Shown piece after piece: positions 53,859-61,553 of a stretch of 64,000 nucleotides of DNA (the stretch's first letter is position 1; every line of letters starts with the position of its first letter). Below the pieces are notes generated by a model that saw only the letters and a list, made by a program, of their open reading frames with translations, was not told the origin of the DNA and ran no database searches. Origin of the DNA: CAUTYU01 sp963545205 (GTDB taxonomy: Bacteria > Desulfobacterota > Desulfovibrionia > Desulfovibrionales > Desulfomicrobiaceae); the NCBI GenBank assembly GCA_963545205.1, contig CAUUHW010000005.1, positions 108,494 through 172,493 on the forward strand, given 5' to 3'. The translations under genes and the position numbers were made by a program.

Positions 53859-54556
53859 GCGGTCCTCTCATCCGGCTGTCCGGCGTCACCAAGACCTACG
53901 GGCAGGGACGCCTTGCCTTCCAGGCCCTGAAGGGCATCGACCTGTCCGTCGAAAACGGGGATTTCGTGGCGGTCATGGGGCCGAGCGGCTCCGGCAAGTC
54001 CACGACCATGAACATTCTGGGCTGTCTCGACACGCCTTCCGGCGGCACCTACGAATTCCTGGGTGTGCCTGTCGAACGTCTGGAGCGGGATCAGCGCGCG
54101 CTGTTGCGGCGGCATTTTCTCGGCTTCGTGTTCCAGGGCTTCAATCTGCTGGCACGCACCACGGCTCTGGAAAACGTGGAACTGCCGCTCATCTATCGCG
54201 GTCACGCCGCATCCGAGCGCCGCACCCTGGCCCGCGCCGCCCTGAAACAGGTCGGGCTGGAAGGCTGGGAGCACCACACGCCGGCCGAACTGTCCGGCGG
54301 GCAGCAGCAGCGCGTGGCCATCGCCCGGGCCATAGTCACTTCGCCTTCGGTGCTGCTGGCCGACGAACCCACGGGAAATCTGGACACGCGCACCAGCGAG
54401 GAAATCATGGATCTGATCGTCTCCTTCAACCGCGACCAAGGCATCACCGTGCTCATGGTCACCCATGAACCCGGCATCGCGGCCTATGCGCGGCGCGTGG
54501 TGCATTTCGTGGACGGACGGGTGGACAGCGACCGCCGCAATGGAGAAACCGCCTGA
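53855..54556 (+). CDS. MacB-like ABC transporter ATP-binding protein
   Basis: A 233-residue ATPase of the LolD/MacB class with Walker A GPSGSGKSTTMN (about residues 45-56), the signature LSGGQQQRVAIARAI and Walker B LLADEPTGNLD, then the H-loop VTHEP. In E. coli MacB this domain is fused to the permease; here it is a separate gene. ATGA overlaps join it with both neighbours. It powers export with the FtsX-type permease and MacA-like adaptor. Confidence 0.92.
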   Translation: MSGPLIRLSGVTKTYGQGRLAFQALKGIDLSVENGDFVAVMGPSGSGKSTTMNILGCLDTPSGGTYEFLGVPVERLERDQRALLRRHFLGFVFQGFNLLARTTALENVELPLIYRGHAASERRTLARAALKQVGLEGWEHHTPAELSGGQQQRVAIARAIVTSPSVLLADEPTGNLDTRTSEEIMDLIVSFNRDQGITVLMVTHEPGIAAYARRVVHFVDGRVDSDRRNGETA

Positions 54557-55758
54557 TGCTCTGGAACACACTTCTTCTTGCCATGCGCGCCATCCGCCGC
54601 AATCTCATGCGCTCCTTTCTGACCATTCTGGGCATCGTCATCGGCGTGGCCGCCGTCATCACCATGGTCACTCTGGGCAACGGAGCCACCAAATCGGTGT
54701 CCGACGAAATTTCCAGCATGGGCAGCAATCTGGTCATGGTCAGTCCGGGCCAGCGTTTCGGACCGGGTTCCGGCTCCGCCCCGAAGTTCAAATCCGCCGA
54801 CGCGGACGCCGTGCGCAGCCAGATTTCCGACGCCGAATACGTCGTCCCGCAGGTCCGGACCTCCGGAACCACCGTGTACCAGGCCAACAACTGGTCCACT
54901 GAGATCTGCGGCGCCACGGAAGATTATTTTCCGTCAGGCAACTGGAAACTGAGCGCCGGGCGCGTTTTCAGCGACACCGAGGAGCGGGCCGGCAAGGCCG
55001 TTTGCGTCATCGGGGAAACAGTGCGGGAAAAACTCTTCGGCGGTCAGAATCCCGTGGGCAGCGAGATCCGCGTCAATCAGTTTTCCTGCGAAATTGTCGG
55101 AGTGCTCAAGTCCAAGGGACAGTCGGGCATGGGTTCGGATCAGGACGACGTGGTGGTCATGCCCCTGCGCACGGTGCAGCGCAGGCTGACGGGCAGTCAG
55201 GACATCCAGTTCCTGAGCCTGTCCGTCCGGGACGGGGCATCCATCGACGCCGTCAAGGAGCAGCTCACGCTGCTTTTGAGAGAACGGCGCAATATCGGAG
55301 AGAACGAGGATGACGATTTTCAGGTCATGGATACCCGCCAGCTGGCCGAGGTCCTGACCGGCACCACCAGGGTGCTGACGATGCTGCTCGGAGCGGTGGC
55401 CGCCGTGAGTCTGCTGGTGGGCGGCATCGGCATCATGAATATCATGCTCGTTTCGGTCACGGAGCGGACCCGCGAAATCGGGGTCCGTCTGGCCATCGGC
55501 GCTCTGGAGCGGGAGGTGCTGATGCAGTTTCTCATCGAGGCCGTGGTGCTGTCGAGCCTCGGAGGACTGGCCGGAATCGCGCTGGCCATGGCCGCGTCCA
55601 GAATTCTGGCCGGGATCATGGGCGTGCCCTATATTTTCGATCCGCTCATCAACATCGTCTCGTTTCTGTTCTCGGCGGCCATCGGGGTCATTTTCGGCTA
55701 CTTCCCGGCGCGGCGCGCGGCCGGACTCAATCCCATAGACGCCCTGCGGCATGAATAG
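54556..55758 (+). CDS. MacB-like ABC transporter permease (FtsX domain)
   Basis: A 400-residue permease: first membrane helix (FLTILGIVIGVAAVITMVTLG), a large periplasmic MacB-type domain (about residues 45-265), and three C-terminal helices in the FtsX domain (VLTMLLGAVAAVSLLVGGIG, MNIMLVSVTERTREIGVRLAIGA). It ends with the typical PARRAAGLNPIDALRHE. It is the last gene of the regulator/exporter operon. Substrates could be antibiotics or peptides; none can be named from sequence. Confidence 0.92.
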   Translation: MLWNTLLLAMRAIRRNLMRSFLTILGIVIGVAAVITMVTLGNGATKSVSDEISSMGSNLVMVSPGQRFGPGSGSAPKFKSADADAVRSQISDAEYVVPQVRTSGTTVYQANNWSTEICGATEDYFPSGNWKLSAGRVFSDTEERAGKAVCVIGETVREKLFGGQNPVGSEIRVNQFSCEIVGVLKSKGQSGMGSDQDDVVVMPLRTVQRRLTGSQDIQFLSLSVRDGASIDAVKEQLTLLLRERRNIGENEDDDFQVMDTRQLAEVLTGTTRVLTMLLGAVAAVSLLVGGIGIMNIMLVSVTERTREIGVRLAIGALEREVLMQFLIEAVVLSSLGGLAGIALAMAASRILAGIMGVPYIFDPLINIVSFLFSAAIGVIFGYFPARRAAGLNPIDALRHE

Positions 55759-55893
55759 GGCGCCTGCCGTCCGAAATGCCCGCTTGCGCAAAGCGCGCTC
55801 CGCGAAGATTTGAGCGAGAATCCCCGTGGGCACTGGCATTACCGCCAGCGGGATGTCACCCGCTCAAAACGGCGAATAGGTCCTTCTGGAAAA

Positions 55894-56392
55894 TCACCGG
55901 CTTCTAACCCATCCCACCTTGAATGGGCGTCCGTCCACGCCGACACGCAGCAGGCAATAGTGGTCGGCGTCGGCTAACTCAATGGTAATATCCGGGTTCT
56001 TCCCCGGCGGTTATACAAGCCGGGTCGCAAAAACTTGAAGCGCTTGAGCCTCGGGCATGAACTTATGAAGCGTTTCCAGCGATTCCGGATAGTTTCCGCT
56101 CCGGACTCTGTAAAATTCAATGGATTGAACCAACGAAGTAATCGTGGTTTCCGAGAGCTGCTTCTGCAGATCATCGTAAACTCCGCCGCGTTGCACAAAT
56201 CCGAAGTAAAAAAGAGCCGGGCAAAGGATAATTGTGCAGGCTATTCCCCCGAATCCGGCCAGCGCAAGCGTCCGGCCTCCCGCCTTGCCATATGATGGCG
56301 ATGACACCGAAAGGCACGTCGATCAGGGGAATGAAAGACATGCCGCCCAGGATGAACGGAAACGCGCTCAGTTTTTTCTGTTATTCTTCCAT
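55894..56392 (-). pseudogene. decayed small membrane protein with GspG-like tail
   Basis: From the ATG at 56392 the frame reads M-E-E, TAA, then QKKLSAFPFILGGMSFIPLI and a membrane segment to AIIW. A small deletion shifts the frame, after which KAGGRTLALAGFGGIACTII and a segment like SLVQSIEFYRVRSGNYPESL follow. A second in-frame TAA (55983-55985 region) interrupts before PPGKNPDITIELADADHYCL, and the frame ends at TGA 55894-55896. The piece from 56307 to 56011 alone would be a 98-residue protein. Two stops and a deletion mark it as dead. It follows comM by 12 bp on the same strand. Confidence 0.65.
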
Positions 56393-56404
56393 GATGTTCT
56401 TGTC

Positions 56405-57940
56405 TCAGCTTTCGCTCTGCCGGTCCAGGCCCCGGTAGTTCAGGGCCTCGGCCAGATGCTGCACGGTCAGGGCGTCTTCCCCGGCCATGTCGGCGATGGT
56501 CCGGGCAATGCGCAGCACACGGGTGAAGGCCCTGGCCGACATGCCCAGACGCTGTACGGCCTTCTCCAGAAAAGCGTGCTCAGCCTCCGTCACCGGGCAG
56601 AACCGCTCCAGCCATTTGCCCGACAATTCGGAGTTGGAGGAAAAATGCAGCCCGGCGTACCGCGCGCGCTGCACCGCCCTGGCCGCGTCGATGCGTTCAC
56701 GCATGGCGGCGGAGCCCACCTGCCCCGCACCACGCTTCAGATCCCGGTACGGTACGGCCGGGACTTCCACATGCAGGTCGATGCGGTCCAGAAGGGGCCC
56801 GGAAAGCCGGGAACGGTACCGCTGCACCTGCACGGCCGAACAGGAGCACACATGTTGCGGGTCACCCAGATAGCCGCACGGGCACGGGTTCATGGCCGCC
56901 ACCAGCATCACGTTGCCCGGATACTCCAGAGACACGGCGGCCCGGGCGATGGTCACCCGCCCCTCTTCGAGGGGCTGCCGCAGAACTTCCAGCACATGTT
57001 TTCTGAATTCCGGCAGCTCGTCCAGAAAGAGCACTCCGCGATGGGCCAGCGACAGCTCCCCCGGACGCGGATACTGTCCGCCGCCGATGAGCCCGGCATC
57101 GGAAATGGTATGGTGGGGAGAACGGAACGGACGGGAGACGATGAGCGCATGGCCTGAAGGCAGCCTGCCCGCAGCGGAATGGACCTTGGTCACTTCCAGG
57201 GCCTCGGCGAAGGTCAGAGGCGGCAGGACCGTGGGAATACGGCTGGCCAGCATGGTTTTGCCGCTGCCCGGCGGGCCGATGAAAAGCAGATTGTGGTTTC
57301 CGGCGCAGGCGATCTCGATGGCCCGCTTGGCCCGCTCCTGCCCCTTGACCTCGGCGAAGTCCTGCATGAACCGCGTGCGGCCGCTCCAGAGGTCGTCCAC
57401 CTCGCAGCTCAGGGCAGGCACATCCTCTTCGCCCAGAACGAAACGCACCACCTGTCCCAGAGAAGAGCACGCATGTACGGAAAGCTCCTGAACCACGGCC
57501 GCTTCCGGCCCGTTTCCGGCCGGAACCACAATGCCCCGCGCTCCGGCCTCGCGGGCGCGCAGGGCCAGAGACAGCGCGCCGGGGACGGGTTTGAGTTCCC
57601 CGGAAAGGGAAAGCTCCCCGACCAGATAGAGGCCCGAGAGCTTTTCCTGCGGCACCACTTCCGCTCCCGCCAGCAGCCCCAGGGCCAGCGGCAGGTCATA
57701 GGCCGACCCTTCCTTGCGGATATCGGCCGGGGCCATGTTCACGGTGATGCGGCTGGGCGGCAGCCGGAATCCCGAATTCTTCAGAGCCGAGAAAACCCGT
57801 TCCTTGCTTTCCCGCACCGCCCCTTCGGCCAGACCAACCATGGTGAAGGCCGGTATGCCCGCGCGCGCCAGATCCACTTCCAGCTCGATGGAAAACCCGT
57901 CGATGCCGTGGAGGGCGGCGGTGGCGACCTTGGCGATCAT
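56405..57940 (-). CDS. comM: YifB/ComM-family magnesium chelatase-like AAA ATPase
   Basis: About 511 residues from ATG 57940 (MIAKVATAALHGIDGFSIEL, the family's normal start); the frame is open upstream into lepB. An N-terminal ChlI-like domain is followed by the AAA core with Walker A FIGPPGSGKTMLAS, RPFRSPHHTISDAGLIGGG and Walker B GVLFLDELPEF. A four-cysteine segment (NPCPCGYLGDPQHVCSC) and C-terminal ChlI_C domain (RAFTRVLRIARTIADM) complete it. ComM-type proteins act as branch-migration helicases in natural transformation. It starts 1 bp after the lepB stop. Confidence 0.9.
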   Translation of the reverse strand: MIAKVATAALHGIDGFSIELEVDLARAGIPAFTMVGLAEGAVRESKERVFSALKNSGFRLPPSRITVNMAPADIRKEGSAYDLPLALGLLAGAEVVPQEKLSGLYLVGELSLSGELKPVPGALSLALRAREAGARGIVVPAGNGPEAAVVQELSVHACSSLGQVVRFVLGEEDVPALSCEVDDLWSGRTRFMQDFAEVKGQERAKRAIEIACAGNHNLLFIGPPGSGKTMLASRIPTVLPPLTFAEALEVTKVHSAAGRLPSGHALIVSRPFRSPHHTISDAGLIGGGQYPRPGELSLAHRGVLFLDELPEFRKHVLEVLRQPLEEGRVTIARAAVSLEYPGNVMLVAAMNPCPCGYLGDPQHVCSCSAVQVQRYRSRLSGPLLDRIDLHVEVPAVPYRDLKRGAGQVGSAAMRERIDAARAVQRARYAGLHFSSNSELSGKWLERFCPVTEAEHAFLEKAVQRLGMSARAFTRVLRIARTIADMAGEDALTVQHLAEALNYRGLDRQSES

Positions 57941-57941
57941 C

Positions 57942-58541
57942 TCATTCCACCAGCTGGCCGATGCGCTCCCAGCGGATGCTGAACAGGCTTTCCCAGGACC
58001 AGTACAGAATGAGGGCCTTGCCCGCGATGGTCCTGCGCTCGACAAAACCCCAGAAGCGGGAATCGTAGGATTCGTCACGGTTGTCGCCGAGAACGAAATA
58101 CTTGCCCTCCGGCACGGTGATGGGGCCGAAATTGTCCCGCTGGGGCACAATGGCGGAGTGCACGTGCTGCACGTAGGGCTCGTTCAGCATTTCCCCGTTG
58201 CGGAAGACCTGTTTGTCCCGGATTTCGATCACGTCACCGGGCGTGCCGATGACCCGCTTGATGAAATCCTTGGAGGGGTCCTCCGGAAACTCGAAGACGA
58301 TGATGTCTCCGTGCCGGGGGCCTTCGCGCTCGTAAACCATGATGTTGGTGAAGGGGATCTTCACGCCGTAGGCGAATTTGGTCACCAGCAGATGGTCGCC
58401 GATCTGAAGCGTCTGCAGCATGGAGCCGGACGGGATCTTGAACGCCTGGATCACGAAGGAACGGATGAAAAAGGCCAGCACCAGCGCCACGATGAGCGCT
58501 TCGGCATATTCCTTGAGCATTGTCTGCCAACGGGGATTCAT
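57942..58541 (-). CDS. lepB: signal peptidase I
   Basis: A 199-residue S26 signal peptidase: membrane helix (AEALIVALVLAFFIRSFVI), the catalytic serine in FKIPSGSMLQTL (about residue 38), the catalytic lysine in FIKRVIGTPGD (about 93), and GDNRDESYDSRFWGFV near the end. It removes signal peptides from exported proteins. It lies between lepA and comM and is transcribed with them. Confidence 0.95.
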   Translation of the reverse strand: MNPRWQTMLKEYAEALIVALVLAFFIRSFVIQAFKIPSGSMLQTLQIGDHLLVTKFAYGVKIPFTNIMVYEREGPRHGDIIVFEFPEDPSKDFIKRVIGTPGDVIEIRDKQVFRNGEMLNEPYVQHVHSAIVPQRDNFGPITVPEGKYFVLGDNRDESYDSRFWGFVERRTIAGKALILYWSWESLFSIRWERIGQLVE

Positions 58542-58598
58542 ATGTCTGCCTGATCGGTGTTGAGGGGTAGGGAAGATTCCGGCCGGGGTGCAGCCGTG

Positions 58599-60401
58599 TC
58601 ATTCATCTGGTTGCAGCGCGGCCAGAAAAGCTTCCTGAGGGATTTCCACGCTGCCCATGCGCTTCATGCGCTTTTTACCTTCCTTCTGTTTTTCCAGAAG
58701 TTTACGCTTGCGAGTGATGTCACCGCCGTAACATTTGGCCGTGACGTTTTTGCGCAAGGGGGCGACCCGTTCCCGGGCGATGATCTTGCTGCCGATGGCC
58801 GCCTGGATGATGATCTCGAAAAGCTGGCGGTGGATGACCCGCTTCAGCTTGAGAGCCAGGGCCCGGCCCCGGTAGGCCGCGTTGGAACGGTGCACGATGA
58901 CGGCCATGGCATCCACGGGCTCGGAGTTGATGAGCACGTCGAGCTTCACCAGGTCGGCCTCCCTGTAGTCGATGACCTCGTAGTCCAGCGAGGCGAAGCC
59001 CTTGGTCACGGACTTGAGGCGGTCGAAAAAGTCGTACACGATTTCCGCGAAAGGCAGTTCGTAGCTGATGACCACCCGCGTGGATGTCAGGTAGCGCATG
59101 TCTTTCTGGATGCCGCGCTTCTCCTCGCAAAGGCCCAGCACGTTGCCCACGAACTCGCCCGGCACATGGATTTCCATGCGCACGAAGGGTTCGGCGATGG
59201 AGGCGATCTTTTCCTGAGGCGGCAGATTGCTCGGATTGTCGATGTCCAGCACCGCGCCGTCGGTTCTGGTCACCCGGTAGATGACCGAAGGAGCCGTGGC
59301 GATGAGTTTGGCCTGAAACTCCCGCTCCAGCCGCTCCTGAATGACCTCCATGTGCAGAAGGCCCAGAAACCCGCACCGGAATCCGAAGCCCAGGGCCTGG
59401 GATGTTTCGGGCTCGTAGTGCAGGGCGGCGTCGTTGAGTTGCAGCTTTTCCAGGGCGGATTTCAGAGTGTCGTACTCCGCCGGTTCCACCGGATAGAGTC
59501 CGCAGAAGACCATGGGCTTTATGGCCTTGAAGCCGGGAAAGGGCTCGGCCGTGGGCTGTTCGGGATCGGTGATGGTATCGCCCACCTGGGCGTCTTTCAG
59601 TTCCTTGATGGCGCCGCACAAAAAGCCCACCTCGCCCGCGCCCAGACTGGCGATGTCCATGGGCTCCGGCGAAAACACGCCGAGCTTGGTGACCTCGAAC
59701 TTCTTGCCCGTGGCGCACATCTGGATGCGCTGGCCGTTTCTGATCCGGCCTTCCAGAATGCGGAACAGCACCACCACGCCCTGATAGGAGTCGTACCAGG
59801 AATCAAAGATAAGAGCCTTCAGGGGCGCGTCCGTATCACCCTTGGGCGGGGGCACCTTCTCCACCAGATTTTCCAGCAGCGCGTCCACGCCGAGACCCGT
59901 CTTGGCCGAGACCTGAATCACATTCGTGCAATCCAGGCCGATGACTTCCTCGATCTCTTCGGACACCCGTTCGGGCTCGGCACTGGGCAGATCGACCTTG
60001 TTCAGCACGGGCAGCACTTCCAGATCGTTGTCCAGAGCCATGTACACGTTGGCCAGGGTCTGGGCCTCCACGCCCTGGGTGGCGTCCACCACCAGCAGGG
60101 CGCCGTCGCAGGCGGCCAGACTGCGGGACACCTCGTAGGAGAAGTCCACATGGCCGGGCGTGTCGATGAGGTTCAGAATGTATTTTCCGCCCTTTGCGGA
60201 AGTGTAGGGGATGCGGACAGTCTGGGCCTTGATGGTGATGCCGCGTTCCTGTTCCAGCTCCATGCGGTCCAGGTACTGGTCTTTCTTCTGGCGGTCGGAA
60301 ATGAGCCCGGTCTGTTCCATGATCCGGTCGGCCAGGGTGGACTTGCCGTGATCGATGTGGGCGATGATGCTGAAATTTCTGATGTGCTCTTGTCTGGCCA
60401 T
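58599..60401 (-). CDS. lepA: elongation factor 4 (LepA), back-translocating GTPase
   Basis: A 600-residue translational GTPase starting MARQEHIRNFSIIAHIDHGKST at ATG 60401; upstream codons of the open frame are not typical. G motifs: AHIDHGKST (G1), RGITIKAQ (G2), DTPGHVDFSYEV (G3), NKVDLP (G4). The C-terminal LepA-specific domain is present (VKLDVLINSEPVDAMAVIVH, RKRLLEKQKEGKKRMK). It acts on stalled ribosomes. It heads the lepA-lepB-comM operon and is divergent from the LytTR gene, with a promoter expected in 60402-60597. Confidence 0.97.
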   Translation of the reverse strand: MARQEHIRNFSIIAHIDHGKSTLADRIMEQTGLISDRQKKDQYLDRMELEQERGITIKAQTVRIPYTSAKGGKYILNLIDTPGHVDFSYEVSRSLAACDGALLVVDATQGVEAQTLANVYMALDNDLEVLPVLNKVDLPSAEPERVSEEIEEVIGLDCTNVIQVSAKTGLGVDALLENLVEKVPPPKGDTDAPLKALIFDSWYDSYQGVVVLFRILEGRIRNGQRIQMCATGKKFEVTKLGVFSPEPMDIASLGAGEVGFLCGAIKELKDAQVGDTITDPEQPTAEPFPGFKAIKPMVFCGLYPVEPAEYDTLKSALEKLQLNDAALHYEPETSQALGFGFRCGFLGLLHMEVIQERLEREFQAKLIATAPSVIYRVTRTDGAVLDIDNPSNLPPQEKIASIAEPFVRMEIHVPGEFVGNVLGLCEEKRGIQKDMRYLTSTRVVISYELPFAEIVYDFFDRLKSVTKGFASLDYEVIDYREADLVKLDVLINSEPVDAMAVIVHRSNAAYRGRALALKLKRVIHRQLFEIIIQAAIGSKIIARERVAPLRKNVTAKCYGGDITRKRKLLEKQKEGKKRMKRMGSVEIPQEAFLAALQPDE

Positions 60402-60597
60402 AGGCGAGCGGGCACTCCCTTTTTTGCGGATACCAAATGGCTGCCGATAGAAAAATTCCCCGCCGATGTCCAATGACCCGCAAGGCGGCCCGGCTGCGGG
60501 CGGCGGGGCTTGAGATGTTCGCCGATCGGACATAGAGCGGTCTGGCCCGGCGGAAACCGCACCGCAGGTCCGGGCGGTCCGCAAACCGGCAGCTTCC

Positions 60598-61449
60598 ATG
60601 ACCAGCCTCAAAACCCTTCTCCTCCATCCGGACTCTTCGGTCCGGGCCCGGCTGCGGGACATGCTCGCCCCCGTCAAGGAAATCCGCGTCCTGGGCGAGG
60701 CCGTCTCTTCCTTCGAGGCGCTGGAAATGCGCTCTTTCATCCCCTACGACATTTTTTTCCTGGGCACGGACCTGCCCCACGGGGTCAGCGGCATGGAACT
60801 GGCCGCCTATCTGGCCCAAAGCGACGACCCGCCCGCTCTGGTCTTTCTGGCCTCGGAGGAGGACCACGCCTTCGCAGCCTTCGAGCTGGGCGCGGCGGAT
60901 TACCTGCTCTGGCCCGCCAGCCGGGAGCGGCTCATGCGCACCATCGACCGCCTGCGCCCCCTTGTGCCCCGCAAGACGGCGTCCGCGCCCGCAAGGCCAT
61001 CCCGCGCATCGGGCCCGGACGAAGCGCCCCTGCGTCTGGATCTGGGCGACGAGGAAGACGGCTTCGTCGACGCCCTGCGGCAGGCGTGGGACGTGAACCG
61101 CGAACGCACGCCGGAAATAGAGAAGCTGCCGGTCAACCAGGACGGACGCCACATCCTCATCCCCTACACGCAGATCGTCTACGTGGAGGCCTACGAGGAC
61201 TACAGCTTCGTGCACACCGCCCAGGAGCGGTTTTTGACCTCCTACCGCCTGAAAAACCTGGAGCCGAGGCTGCGCCCGCACCGCTTCTGCCGGGTGCACC
61301 GCAAATATCTGGTCAATCTGGACATGGTCACGGAAATCGCTTCCATGCCCGGAGGCAATTTCATGCTGCGCACGGCCGGGCGCAAGAAAATCGAACTGCC
61401 CGTGAGCCGCCGCCGCATCGGGGAGCTGAAGAAAATCCTGCAACTCTAG
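60598..61449 (+). CDS. LytTR-type regulator with degenerate receiver domain
   Basis: A 283-residue protein: N-terminal receiver-like domain (1-120), a linker, and a C-terminal LytTR DNA-binding domain (about 180-280; IPYTQIVYVEAYEDYSFVHT, FCRVHRKYLVNLDMV). The receiver lacks its phosphate-accepting aspartate (LGTDLPHGVSG in place of LDxxMP) and the conserved lysine (DYLLWP instead of DYLLKP). It should therefore not be switched by normal phosphorylation. No histidine kinase is adjacent. It is divergent from lepA and 104 bp before the acyl-CoA synthetase gene. Confidence 0.85.
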   Translation: MTSLKTLLLHPDSSVRARLRDMLAPVKEIRVLGEAVSSFEALEMRSFIPYDIFFLGTDLPHGVSGMELAAYLAQSDDPPALVFLASEEDHAFAAFELGAADYLLWPASRERLMRTIDRLRPLVPRKTASAPARPSRASGPDEAPLRLDLGDEEDGFVDALRQAWDVNRERTPEIEKLPVNQDGRHILIPYTQIVYVEAYEDYSFVHTAQERFLTSYRLKNLEPRLRPHRFCRVHRKYLVNLDMVTEIASMPGGNFMLRTAGRKKIELPVSRRRIGELKKILQL

Positions 61450-61553
61450 AATCGTTCGCCTGACCCCAGCCGCCGCTGACCGGGAAACGCTTCCTTCCGG
61501 CCGCTCCGCCAGGTTACGCCATGAGTAAAGTACGCCGCACCAAGGAGACAGTC

